Assembly (NCBI RefSeq): GCF_020832325.1
Contig: NZ_JAFIEU010000042.1
Coordinates: 1-64,000 of the forward strand
Reading direction: 5' to 3'
Length of the DNA stretch: 64,000 nt
DNA from: Lunatimonas sp.
GTDB lineage: Bacteria; Bacteroidota; Bacteroidia; Cytophagales; Cyclobacteriaceae
Under the pieces are notes generated by a model. That model saw only the letters and a list, made by a program, of their open reading frames with translations, made no database searches and was not told where the DNA came from. Each line of letters begins with the position of its first letter. The stretch's first letter is position 1. The position numbers were made by a program, and so were the translations under genes. Positions 25,936 to 35,118 of the stretch are shown here, in pieces.

Positions 25936-28200
25936 CTACCGAAACTTGTTTTTCAGCATGGAAAGCTTTGCTGCCAAATCTCCCTCTGGTTCTTTTTCTC
26001 TTGGCTTGATAGAAGTATTGGGTCTACCTCCTCCCTTCTTTGACAGTGACTTTTCAGCAAAAGGATCGGATTTCATGCTTAGCCCAATCCGCTTTCTGGA
26101 AAGATCTACCTCCATGACGGTAACCTCCACTTTTTGGTTCACGCTGACTACATCGGTGGGGTCATTTACAAAGCGGTCTGCCAAATGGCTTAAATGCACC
26201 AATCCATCCTGATGTACCCCGATATCCACAAAAGCCCCAAATTTCGTGATGTTAGTCACAATGCCTGGCAACTTCATACCTACTTTCAGGTCTCCCATCG
26301 AATTTACGCCCTCTTGGAAAGCAAAAAGCTCAAAGTTGTCGCGAGGATCTCTACCAGGCTTTGAAAGTTCATCTAGAATATCCTTCAAGGTTGGCAGCCC
26401 CACCTCATCACTGACGTATTTTTGCAATGAAATCCGCTCCGCAAGGGCCCTATCTTGCAAAAGTTGCTCCACTTTACATCCCAAATCTTGCGCCATTCGG
26501 CTGACCAATGCATACCGTTCCGGATGCACGGCACTCGAATCCAATGGATTCACCCCATTTCGGATCCGCAAAAAACCAGCAGCCTGCTCGTATGCCTTTT
26601 CACCAAGTCGGGGAACCTTTTTAATCTCTTCCCGACTTTTAAACGGTCCCTTTTCATTCCGATACTGCACGATGTTTTGTGCCAGCGCAGGACCTAACCC
26701 GGAAACGTAGGTCAGTAATTGTTTGGATGCTGTATTCACTTCAACCCCTACGCCGTTCACGCAACTCATCACCGTATCATCCAGTGAGTTTTTCAATGCT
26801 GCCTGATCCACATCGTGCTGATACTGACCAACACCAATGGATTTGGGGTCGATTTTCACCAGCTCTGCAAGCGGATCCATCAGTCGTCTTCCTATAGATA
26901 CGGCACCACGGACCGTCAGATCAAAATCCGGAAATTCCTCTCGCGCAGCCTCCGAAGCGGAATAGATCGAAGCACCGCTTTCATTAACCATCACGACAAT
27001 TACCCCCTCCGGCAGTCCGATCGACTTCACAAAAGCTTCGGTTTCGCGACCTGCCGTCCCATTGCCAATGGCAATGGCATTCACCGCATACTTATGCACC
27101 CATTGCAAAATCACGGCTGCCGCATGGGATACTTTTCGCTGTGGCTCGTTCGGAAAAATAGTCTCGTACTCCAAAAATTGCCCTTGAGGACCTAGACATA
27201 CCATCTTGCATCCCGTCCGGAATCCCGGATCGATCGCAATCACTGCCTTTTCGCCAAGGGGTGCGGCTAGTAACAATTGCCTGAGATTTTCTGTAAACAC
27301 TTTAATCGCTTCCTCGTCCGCCTTCTTCTTGGAATAAAGCCGAACCTCTGTCTCCATAGAAGGCTTCAATAGACGTTTATAACAATCTTTGATGGCTAAC
27401 CTCACCTGATTGGCTGAAGGATTGTCATCTTTTATCACTTGCTTCTCGATTAGCTTAAGCGCATCCTGCTCCTCTGGACAGGTATCGAGCATGAGAAACA
27501 ACTCCTTTTCTCCCCTACGCATGGCTAACACTCGGTGCGAGGGCGCCGTCTTGATCGGTTCGGTCCATTCAAAATAGTCGCGGTACTTTGCCGCTTCCTC
27601 TTCTTTACCCGGAATCACCTTACAGACGAAATTTCCCTCTTCGATAAATAACTCACGAACCTTTTTCCGCACAGCTGCATCTTCATTGACCCACTCAGCC
27701 ATGATATCGCGTGCCCCTTGCAGAGCATCCTCCGCGCTATGAACTTCCTTTTCTGCATCTATAAAAGATTCCGCAAACCCATCCACATCAAAACCAGACT
27801 CCTGCTCGTAGAGCTTTGTAGCCAATGGCTCCAACCCCTTTTCCTTGGCAATGGTACCCTTGGTTCGTCGTTTCGGCTTGTAGGGTAAATAGATATCCTC
27901 CAACACCGCCATGGTTTCCGCTGCGGCAATTTTTTCATTTAAAGCATCTGTCAGCTTCCCTTGCTCTTTGATAGACTTTAACACCGCCTCTTTACGCTTT
28001 TCCAAATCACGTAACTGCTGTATCCTATCTCTAATGGCAGCTACCTGTACCTCGTCGAGGCTTCCCGTAACTTCCTTCCGATACCGTGAAATAAAAGGAA
28101 CCGTTGCCCCCTCATCCAAGAGCCCCACGGTGTTATCCACCTGCTTTAGCTGAATCCCCAACTCCTCGGCGATCTTTAAATAATGATTCAAATTTACCAT
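25936..28200 (-). CDS. tex: Tex-family RNA-binding transcription accessory protein
   Basis: The 754-residue product shows the Tex architecture. An N-terminal helical domain contains VPFISRYRKEVTGSLDE. A YqgF-like nuclease fold around 320-450 contains VIAIDPGFRTGCKM and AIGNGTAGRETE. HhH repeats include YVSGLGPALAQNIVQYRNEKG, given here as LGPALAQNIVQYR. The C-terminal S1 domain is LPGIVTNITKFGAFVDIGVH. The protein binds RNA/DNA and helps resolve stalled transcription. The ATG at 28200 (MVNLNHYLKIAEELG) is preferred over one 27 bp upstream. Confidence 0.95.
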   Translation of the reverse strand: MVNLNHYLKIAEELGIQLKQVDNTVGLLDEGATVPFISRYRKEVTGSLDEVQVAAIRDRIQQLRDLEKRKEAVLKSIKEQGKLTDALNEKIAAAETMAVLEDIYLPYKPKRRTKGTIAKEKGLEPLATKLYEQESGFDVDGFAESFIDAEKEVHSAEDALQGARDIMAEWVNEDAAVRKKVRELFIEEGNFVCKVIPGKEEEAAKYRDYFEWTEPIKTAPSHRVLAMRRGEKELFLMLDTCPEEQDALKLIEKQVIKDDNPSANQVRLAIKDCYKRLLKPSMETEVRLYSKKKADEEAIKVFTENLRQLLLAAPLGEKAVIAIDPGFRTGCKMVCLGPQGQFLEYETIFPNEPQRKVSHAAAVILQWVHKYAVNAIAIGNGTAGRETEAFVKSIGLPEGVIVVMVNESGASIYSASEAAREEFPDFDLTVRGAVSIGRRLMDPLAELVKIDPKSIGVGQYQHDVDQAALKNSLDDTVMSCVNGVGVEVNTASKQLLTYVSGLGPALAQNIVQYRNEKGPFKSREEIKKVPRLGEKAYEQAAGFLRIRNGVNPLDSSAVHPERYALVSRMAQDLGCKVEQLLQDRALAERISLQKYVSDEVGLPTLKDILDELSKPGRDPRDNFELFAFQEGVNSMGDLKVGMKLPGIVTNITKFGAFVDIGVHQDGLVHLSHLADRFVNDPTDVVSVNQKVEVTVMEVDLSRKRIGLSMKSDPFAEKSLSKKGGGRPNTSIKPREKEPEGDLAAKLSMLKNKFR

Positions 28201-28262
28201 CTGATAAAAGCTGTCTTTCTGTACCAATTACCTATTTGGTCCGCAAGTTAAGCCATAATCGC

Positions 28263-28727
28263 ATGCTTTGCCTCAAAAAGTTTGAAAAACAGCGCGAGGA
28301 ATTATGGGGACAATATCGTAAATTTGACTACCGTGAACTTCTACAAACCTATCAAAAAATGGATAACCCTGACCGACAAGAGAAAATATACAACCTCATC
28401 AACCTAGAAGAGATTAGTGGTGGAAGTAGTGAGTTCATCGAACAGATGATTATACTTTTTCTCGACCAAGCAGACAACACCATCAAGGGAATGGAAAAAG
28501 CTATGGAGACTGGGAATATCGCTGAGATTCGAAATTTAGCACATCAACTTAAGCCAAGCGTAGATAATATACGGGTAGAAGAGCTAGGGAAATCCATACG
28601 CATCGTGGAGGATTTGGCAGAAAACCAGCCCAATTCGAGCGAACTACCTCACTATGTATCCATTTCGATGGATCAACTTAGGGAACTCGTCAGGCAACTG
28701 AAAAGGGACTTTAGCGGTTTAGCGTAA
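28263..28727 (+). CDS. HPt-domain protein
   Basis: The core is a histidine phosphotransfer four-helix bundle: FIEQMIILFLDQADNTIKGM then AEIRNLAHQLKPSVDNI, where the His of AHQLKPS is the phosphorylated residue. Such proteins shuttle phosphate between hybrid kinases and response regulators. The frame allows ATG at 28263 (154 residues) or 28359 (122 residues, MDNPDRQEKIYNL). The shorter form is the usual HPt size, so the start is uncertain. No kinase is adjacent; candidates are the kinases at 49.3-53.9 kb. It is convergent with the amidase gene, overlapping it by 9 bp. Confidence 0.82.
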   Translation: MLCLKKFEKQREELWGQYRKFDYRELLQTYQKMDNPDRQEKIYNLINLEEISGGSSEFIEQMIILFLDQADNTIKGMEKAMETGNIAEIRNLAHQLKPSVDNIRVEELGKSIRIVEDLAENQPNSSELPHYVSISMDQLRELVRQLKRDFSGLA

Positions 28728-29747
28728 ATGCTCAAAAACCGGATAAAAGTACTTTCTTCTAAGCCTTTCTTCCTCCGCCTCGGTAGGCTTACCCATTGCT
28801 TCCAGTATCATTGCCCGGTATTGATGGGCCTCCCCGGCCACCGGTGAATCGGGAAATGACCTGACCGAGACGGTAAGCTGGGTAAGTGCTCTTTCAAAGT
28901 CATCCTCCAGACCTTCGTCAACAATCCGCTTTCCTTCCGTAAAGTTACCCATCCAATTCATCGCCTCTGGAGACATTCGCTCCGCCTCCTGAAATACCTG
29001 AAAGGGTGCTAATTGCATGGGTTGAACCTTCTCCTCTATAGGCATTGCCTCCTCGATAGAGAAATATTCCGAAATGGCTTTCATATAAGCCTTCGCCTCT
29101 TTTCTATTATAGACGTTCCGTTTTAACCTTGCCTCCTCAGGTGCATGCGAAAAAAAGGACGCTTCAGCTATCACCGCAGGAATACCATAGGTACCTCTCA
29201 GCACACCGGCACCGGAATTCGGAAAGATGGCAAAATCAGACACAACACTCAGAGGCCCTTCATCGGAAAACAAAGTCCTTCTAAACGACTCGCCGATTAG
29301 CTTGCCCAGGACAACGCCCGCCCTATTCTCCTCGGAACTGCCATGAAAGTATATGATCGGAAAATTCACCGATCTATCGGCAGTCGCGTTGTGGTGAATA
29401 GAAATAAACATATCTGCCTGATTAGCTACTGCTAGGGCGGCCCTGTCTGCAAGGCTAATTGACACATCTTCCGTACGGGTCATGAGTACTTTGGCACCAC
29501 TTTTCTTCAGCATACGCTGCAACATGCGAGCAACCCGTAAGTTTATCCATTCTTCCCGCTCACCTGTAGGCCCCACCCGGTACTGATCGGTAGCTGCTGT
29601 ACCTCCATGCCCGGGGTCTAAGCAGATTACTTTCCCCTCCAAAACCCTTCGGAGATTGCTCTTTTGGTCTTGTGAAAAACCAACGCTGCTAACGAAGAAT
29701 ACCAATGCGGCTACAATGCCCAGAAAACTGTAATGAGTTGGTTTCAT
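28719..29747 (-). CDS. N-acetylmuramoyl-L-alanine amidase (amidase_3)
   Basis: It has a signal peptide (VAALVFFVSSVGFSQD). A zinc amidase domain follows with ligands in CLDPGHGG, the Glu of EREEWINLRVA, SIHHNAT, and the catalytic Glu in VIAEASFFSHAPEE. It cleaves the peptide stem from peptidoglycan glycan strands in the periplasm. A C-terminal region of about 110 residues is helical and not catalytic. The ATG at 29747 is chosen because it begins the signal peptide; longer in-frame starts add a basic stretch without function. It ends convergently over the HPt gene. Confidence 0.92.
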   Translation of the reverse strand: MKPTHYSFLGIVAALVFFVSSVGFSQDQKSNLRRVLEGKVICLDPGHGGTAATDQYRVGPTGEREEWINLRVARMLQRMLKKSGAKVLMTRTEDVSISLADRAALAVANQADMFISIHHNATADRSVNFPIIYFHGSSEENRAGVVLGKLIGESFRRTLFSDEGPLSVVSDFAIFPNSGAGVLRGTYGIPAVIAEASFFSHAPEEARLKRNVYNRKEAKAYMKAISEYFSIEEAMPIEEKVQPMQLAPFQVFQEAERMSPEAMNWMGNFTEGKRIVDEGLEDDFERALTQLTVSVRSFPDSPVAGEAHQYRAMILEAMGKPTEAEEERLRRKYFYPVFEHLR

Positions 29748-29878
29748 AAGTAGAAAGTTATCTTTGTCGATCAGATACAGCTGCCATTTGCCAGATATCC
29801 ACTTCTGGCGGAAGATATTCCTAATATACCGGTTTCTCTTATTTCGAAGCCGCATAGGCTCAAAAATTTACAAAAGCA

Positions 29879-29904
29879 AAGAGCCATCCATGCAGATGGC
29901 TCTT
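29879..29904 (-). terminator. terminator of the pyrophosphatase gene
   Basis: GAGCCATC (29881-29888) pairs with GATGGCTC (29895-29902), loop CATGCA, extended by A-T pairs. On the minus strand it is followed by TTTGCTTTTG. Confidence 0.75.
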
Positions 29905-29929
29905 GATTCCTACCTAAGTAGAAGTAAGT

Positions 29930-32149
29930 CTAATGGATGGAAAGTGTCTCAATTGTTTGACTAGGCTGTTCATCCAGATGAACTACTTCGATCTTTGTGT
30001 CCTTTTCCGCGGCGGAAATTCCAAGAGGACTTACCACGGGTATGAAAGGTGCAATGACAATGGATACAATGGAAGTAAGCTTGATCAAAATATTCATCGA
30101 AGGTCCCGAAGTGTCTTTGAAGGGATCGCCAACCGTGTCTCCAGTGACCGAAGACTTATGAGGCTCTGAACCTTTGTAGTACATCTGCCCGTTGATTTCA
30201 ACTCCTTTCTCAAACGATTTCTTGGCATTATCCCATGCACCACCGGCGTTGTTTTGAAAGATCCCCATCAAGACACCGGAGACTGTCACCCCTGCTAGCA
30301 TGCCACCGAGTACCTCATGACCAAATAGGAAACCCACTACAATTGGGGATAAAAGAGCAATTGCACCAGGCGCCACCATTTCGCGAATGGACGCTTTGGT
30401 GGATATCTCCACACACTTTTCATAATCGGGCTTGTTCTTGTACTCCATAATACCCGGAATTTCTTTGAACTGCCGCCTTACCTCGTTTACCATATCCATG
30501 GCAGCCCTACCCACAGCCGCTATAGCAAAGGAGGAAAAAATAAACGGAATCATAGCCCCCACAAATAGACCGGACAGGACATCGGCCTTATAGATATCGA
30601 TCGAGTTAATGCCGGAAATCCCCACATATGCAGCAAACAAAGCAAGGGCGGTCAATGCCGCGGATGCGATGGCGAATCCCTTTCCGGTTGCTGCGGTGGT
30701 GTTACCGACTGCATCAAGGATGTCGGTTCTTTCCCGTACTTCCTTTGGAAGGCCGGACATCTCTGCAATACCACCTGCGTTGTCCGCTATTGGTCCGAAT
30801 GCATCAATTGCCAATTGCATGGCTGTAGTAGCCATCATACCGGCAGCGGCGATGGCCACCCCGTACAATCCTGCTGCCAAATAGGAAGAGAAAATTCCGC
30901 CGGCCAACACCAAAATCGGTAAAACGGTGGACTCCATGCCGATGGCTAAACCTCCGATGATATTGGTCGCATGGCCTGTAGAGGACTGTTTGATTATGGA
31001 ATTCACCGGACGGCGACCCATTGCGGTATAATACTCTGTAATGATACTCATCAGTGCACCGACAATCAATCCGATAAATACCGCACCAAAAACGCCCATT
31101 TTAGTGAATGTCACCGAGGCATCCCTTTTCATCACCAACTCTCCTTCAGGCAGCATAAAATCAATCAAGAAATAAGAAGCAGCAACTGTTAACAAAATGG
31201 ATATCCAGTTTCCTTTATTCAATGCATTTTGTACGCTACCATTGTCATCGGCAATTTTCACAAATAGGGTTCCCACAATCGAGAAAATCAGACCCAATCC
31301 GGCAATAACCAGTGGCAACAGAATAGGAGCGATACCTCCTAGGTTGTCGTTGGAAATAATTTCACGGCCCAACACCATGGAAGCAAGGATAGTTGCCACA
31401 TACGATCCAAAGAGATCTGCACCCATACCGGCCACGTCACCCACGTTATCGCCCACATTATCGGCAATGGTGGCTGGGTTTCGAACGTCGTCTTCCGGAA
31501 TACCCGCTTCTACTTTGCCGACCAAGTCAGCCCCCACATCAGCTGCTTTCGTGTAAATACCCCCACCAACGCGGGCAAAAAGAGCGATTGACTCAGCGCC
31601 TAGTGAAAACCCAGCCAACACTTCCAAGGCTGTTTCCATTTCATGACCGTTCACATCACCACCCTGAGAAATTACAAACATGTAGTAAAACACGATAAAA
31701 AGAGAGCCCATACCAAGCACAGCCAGTCCGGCCACACCCAATCCCATTACGGTACCCCCTGTAAATGAGACCTCCAATGCCTTCTTTAAACTCGTCTTCG
31801 CTGCCTGGGTAGTTCGAACATTTGCCTTGGTGGCGATATTCATCCCCAAATAACCTGCAAATGCAGATGCCACTGCACCGATCAAAAAAGCGATCGCAAT
31901 CACTGGACTGGAATTCTCCAATAAGGTGCCCGACCATCCCAACACCAACGCCGCGATAACGACAAAATAAATCATCACCTTCCACTCGGCCTTTAAAAAT
32001 GACATGGCACCTTTGGCGATGAAACCAGCCAGCTCTACCATATTCTCCTCACCTGTAGGCTGCTTGGTTACCCAAGCCGACTTTACGGCCATGACCAATA
32101 GGCCTATGATTCCCAATAAAGGCACCAAATAAAGAAATACCTGCTCCAT
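29930..32149 (-). CDS. hppA: ion-translocating membrane pyrophosphatase
   Basis: This integral membrane pump of 739 residues couples pyrophosphate hydrolysis to H+ or Na+ export. Signature motifs are present: [18 protein letters not shown], the [20 protein letters not shown] block and the C-terminal [15 protein letters not shown]. The motif [10 protein letters not shown] has Ala at the position that is Lys in potassium-independent enzymes, so this is predicted to be the K+-dependent type. The choice between H+ and Na+ cannot be made by eye. It is monocistronic, with a good promoter upstream and a terminator downstream. Confidence 0.95.
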   Translation of the reverse strand: MEQVFLYLVPLLGIIGLLVMAVKSAWVTKQPTGEENMVELAGFIAKGAMSFLKAEWKVMIYFVVIAALVLGWSGTLLENSSPVIAIAFLIGAVASAFAGYLGMNIATKANVRTTQAAKTSLKKALEVSFTGGTVMGLGVAGLAVLGMGSLFIVFYYMFVISQGGDVNGHEMETALEVLAGFSLGAESIALFARVGGGIYTKAADVGADLVGKVEAGIPEDDVRNPATIADNVGDNVGDVAGMGADLFGSYVATILASMVLGREIISNDNLGGIAPILLPLVIAGLGLIFSIVGTLFVKIADDNGSVQNALNKGNWISILLTVAASYFLIDFMLPEGELVMKRDASVTFTKMGVFGAVFIGLIVGALMSIITEYYTAMGRRPVNSIIKQSSTGHATNIIGGLAIGMESTVLPILVLAGGIFSSYLAAGLYGVAIAAAGMMATTAMQLAIDAFGPIADNAGGIAEMSGLPKEVRERTDILDAVGNTTAATGKGFAIASAALTALALFAAYVGISGINSIDIYKADVLSGLFVGAMIPFIFSSFAIAAVGRAAMDMVNEVRRQFKEIPGIMEYKNKPDYEKCVEISTKASIREMVAPGAIALLSPIVVGFLFGHEVLGGMLAGVTVSGVLMGIFQNNAGGAWDNAKKSFEKGVEINGQMYYKGSEPHKSSVTGDTVGDPFKDTSGPSMNILIKLTSIVSIVIAPFIPVVSPLGISAAEKDTKIEVVHLDEQPSQTIETLSIH

Positions 32150-32188
32150 ATTGTCGATTAAAAGAAAGTTTTAAATTTAAACATCCGA

Positions 32189-32219
32189 CAAATATATTAT
32201 TATTAGCAACCATAGCAAT
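32189..32219 (-). promoter_or_regulatory. promoter of hppA
   Basis: On the minus strand ATTG (32219-32216), 19 bp, then TATATTTG (32196-32189) fits the Bacteroidota consensus, 40 bp before the ATG. Confidence 0.6.
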
Positions 32220-32464
32220 AAAGAAATGATATAATTGGAACACGGAAACCTAAAAGTAACGGTAAGGAGTACCGGCTCCCCTAAAAATCAGCCATTTACT
32301 GTTAAAAACCCCCTCTGCGAAGGATATAAGGATTTTTTAAAAATTCATTCGATCTCCATCCCCAGCATTACATGCAATCCTTGTGAGAGGAAATGTGTCA
32401 ACTCAACACGATACCGAACGACGTTCTGTAGCGAATTTACCATCTTGGAACACACGCATAAAAA

Positions 32465-32494
32465 AGCCCTACCTGTAAAGTAACAGGTAGGGCT
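32465..32494 (-). terminator. terminator of the OsmC-family gene
   Basis: AGCCCTACCTGT (32465-32476) pairs with ACAGGTAGGGCT (32483-32494). On the minus strand the stem is followed by a T-tract. Confidence 0.92.
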
Positions 32495-32515
32495 CATTTC
32501 AGATGGACTTAGAAA

Positions 32516-32956
32516 CTACGAAACAAAAGTGACCGAAAGTGTAATCGGAACAGCCTTTAAAGCCTTGCTGATTGGACATCCCACTTTGGCCGCCTCTGCC
32601 AATTCTTTGAACTGCCCCTCGTCCATACCGGGCACCTTTCCTTTGAGGTCTAGAGTGATCGAGGTAATGGCAAATCCTCCCTCTTCTTGTTTGTCCAAGG
32701 AGACCGTGGCTACTGCATTCAATTCCTCCGCGGCGAAGCCTTTTCCTGCAATTTGGAAACTCAAGGCCATGCAAAAGCAGCCTGCATGAGCAGCCGCAAT
32801 CAACTCCTCTGGGTTGGTGCCGGCTTTGCCATCTTCGTTTTCAAACCTCGTCTTTGACGAATAGGGGGTTGCATCAAAAAATCCACTGGGAGCGCTTAGG
32901 GTCCCACTACCTTCTAAACCGGTGCCTTTCCAAACGGCTGTTGCTTTTCTTTTCAT
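32516..32956 (-). CDS. OsmC-family peroxiredoxin
   Basis: The 146-residue OsmC fold has the two redox cysteines: one in ELIAAAHAGCFCMAL and one in AAKVGCPISKAL. The pattern (Cys after AAAHAGCF, GCPISKAL later) is that of the OsmC subgroup that reduces organic hydroperoxides. The ATG at 32956 (MKRKATAVWKGTG) is preferred; upstream in-frame codons add an unrelated stretch. The gene has its own terminator. OsmC-type enzymes are cytoplasmic and often induced by stationary phase or osmotic stress. Confidence 0.92.
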   Translation of the reverse strand: MKRKATAVWKGTGLEGSGTLSAPSGFFDATPYSSKTRFENEDGKAGTNPEELIAAAHAGCFCMALSFQIAGKGFAAEELNAVATVSLDKQEEGGFAITSITLDLKGKVPGMDEGQFKELAEAAKVGCPISKALKAVPITLSVTFVS

Positions 32957-33186
32957 CTTCTTATAGTTTTTTTTAATGGCCAGATGGCTGCCTGTCGGCA
33001 GAAAGGGAATGCACATTAAAATCATCCTCCTGTGTGAGTACTTTTCCCATGGGCATTTTCATCTGTTGCAATTTAATGATTAGGTTGTATAGTTATTACT
33101 GACGATAAATTTACAGATTATCGACCGGAATTACTACGCTTCCGGGAAAGAAGGCTCCAGAAACTCACATTGCGCACGTTCAGGCA

Positions 33187-35058
33187 TTATAGGACCTTCA
33201 GTCCAAACGTCACTTCCAGCTCCACCTCTTCCCCGACCAAGGCCTCGATCTCTTTCTTTACCTCCTGAATTTGCTCACTACTCAGACTATAATCAGACAC
33301 AATCTTCACAGCCAAACGAAGGGGTTTTACCTGCCGCACACGGATATCTCTAAGCACGGCTTCTTCTATACGGTGACCATTTAGCTTAGAAATCACATCT
33401 TTTTCCCGCACCATATCTATAAAACCAAAAAAGAGCGGTAAACTGATCAAGACCACCACCAAGAGTGAATACACCAATCCCTTGGTGGCCAATCGGAAAG
33501 GACTAAAACCCAATAGTAAAAAAGTGAACGCAGCCGCCAATAGTATCCCTGCCAAGTTGGTCATCAATAACAAAAGAGCCCCCGAAAATATGCCCCAGTC
33601 AGCCCAGCCTAGCCCTATACCTGAAACTGCGAGCGGAGGCACCAAAGCGACAGCAATCGCTACACCGGCCAAGGTCTTTGCTACTTCCTCTTTGGCATGA
33701 GCATAGGCACCGGCTACACCGGAGGCCACTGCTACTCCCAAATCCAATAAGTTAGGCCGGACCCGAGCGAGGATTTCATCGTTAGGAATACTCAGTGGCG
33801 TAAGCCATGTGATAAACACCGCACATAAATAGGCCAAAATCAACCCGAGACCAATGGCAGCAGAGCTATCCCACATCAACTGTCGATCTTGTCGCAACAC
33901 GCCCATAGACATCGAAATAATGGGAGACATCAATGGTGCCAGAATCATGGCACCAATAATTACCGGAGAAGAATTCCCAAACAAACCCAACGTAGCAATG
34001 CAAGTGGACAAGATCATCAACACCAAATAGCTACCGCTAGCCTGAGCATTTAATCGGAGGGTAGAAAAAAGCTCTTTAAACTCCTCCTTTGATGCATGAT
34101 GAATAAATGGCAACGGCCTGTTTACTAGAGCATCCCGTGATTCACCGCGCGGCAGCACCTCCACTTTAAACACATCCTGTTTCACCGGCTTGGCTTCCAT
34201 CTTCAAGTACCGGCCAGGTATCAATCGGATCGCCTGAGAAACCACTTCGAGGTCTATTTCTCTAGCACTCATCAATACCCCATCACAGGTGAAATTAATT
34301 GCGTCGTCGCTCTTGATATGGATTTTGTCCGTTTTGATGTGTGCAGCGAAGGGAGGTAAACGGCGACTGGAAGACCTGAATATGCTATAAAAGCCAAACC
34401 AAATCAGACCGGTCACACTTCTTGGAGCCAATGCAATCAGGTGCATTCGACCATCATTGATGAACGCATCCTCCAGTACCATCCTACTCAAACGGCTACT
34501 TTGCCCGTGCTGAACCACCACCATCCCCAAACAGGCTGTGTTTATGGGACTTTTTTCTGGAAACTCCAACGTAAACAAACTGGACTCCAAACGCCTGAAC
34601 AGGCGGAAGAAAGCTGAAAGTTTACTGACGGAACGTGCCCAAAAACCATCTTTAACGGCTCCTGACATTAGGCTGAGAGACTCCCCAATGACCAAAGTGT
34701 TAAACACAGGCCGGCCATTTGCCAAAAGAACATCAATGGGCCGCGCCTCCTCTGCCTCCAGCATGTCTTCAAGGGTAGCCGACAGCCTGCCCTCTACACC
34801 AAGACCCGCCTTTGCCTGGGCCATACGGGGGTGAGGAAGTAACCCGACCATCCAATTTTCCTTTATTGCGAGCGGAATGAGCTCTCTCAACTGGTCATCG
34901 CCCAAAAAAGTTACTACAAAATCCTCGTTTCCCAACTGCACCGTTAAGTCGTTGTTGAAAGGTAGCTTTAGCTTCAGGTTTTCCCTTAAAGCCGGTAGAA
35001 TTTCGGCTTCGACCACGGCTACCTCGCGCTCATCGTATAGTAAAACTATGCTTTTCAT
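33187..35058 (-). CDS. DUF389 (TIGR00341-like) membrane protein with N-terminal lipid-kinase-like domain
   Basis: The C-terminal half (about residues 330-560) is the DUF389 membrane domain with roughly seven helices, including SPVIIGAMILAPLMSPIIS and GVAIAVALVPPLAVSG. Residues 1-300 read like a degenerate diacylglycerol-kinase/sphingosine-kinase fold. LGDDQLREL (52-60) stands where GGDGTxxEV is expected, GLLPHPRMAQAKAGLG (72-87) where the GxxPxGTxNDFARxLG loop is expected, and a later CDGVLMSAREIDLEV strand matches the DGE region. The catalytic GGDGT and GTGND residues are lost, so kinase activity is doubtful. A binding or regulatory role is inferred. The gene stands alone. Confidence 0.8.
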   Translation of the reverse strand: MKSIVLLYDEREVAVVEAEILPALRENLKLKLPFNNDLTVQLGNEDFVVTFLGDDQLRELIPLAIKENWMVGLLPHPRMAQAKAGLGVEGRLSATLEDMLEAEEARPIDVLLANGRPVFNTLVIGESLSLMSGAVKDGFWARSVSKLSAFFRLFRRLESSLFTLEFPEKSPINTACLGMVVVQHGQSSRLSRMVLEDAFINDGRMHLIALAPRSVTGLIWFGFYSIFRSSSRRLPPFAAHIKTDKIHIKSDDAINFTCDGVLMSAREIDLEVVSQAIRLIPGRYLKMEAKPVKQDVFKVEVLPRGESRDALVNRPLPFIHHASKEEFKELFSTLRLNAQASGSYLVLMILSTCIATLGLFGNSSPVIIGAMILAPLMSPIISMSMGVLRQDRQLMWDSSAAIGLGLILAYLCAVFITWLTPLSIPNDEILARVRPNLLDLGVAVASGVAGAYAHAKEEVAKTLAGVAIAVALVPPLAVSGIGLGWADWGIFSGALLLLMTNLAGILLAAAFTFLLLGFSPFRLATKGLVYSLLVVVLISLPLFFGFIDMVREKDVISKLNGHRIEEAVLRDIRVRQVKPLRLAVKIVSDYSLSSEQIQEVKKEIEALVGEEVELEVTFGLKVL

Positions 35059-35118
35059 TAGTTTCTAGTTGTTCTTCAGTGGTTAAATAGCCGGCCTGAG
35101 TTATCCCTGTTGATATGC

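Larger units (their letters stand above)
32150..32515. other. 366-bp intergenic region
   Basis: The left end holds the hppA promoter and the right end the OsmC terminator. Between them (32230-32460) I see nothing that looks coding or structured. Confidence 0.6.
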
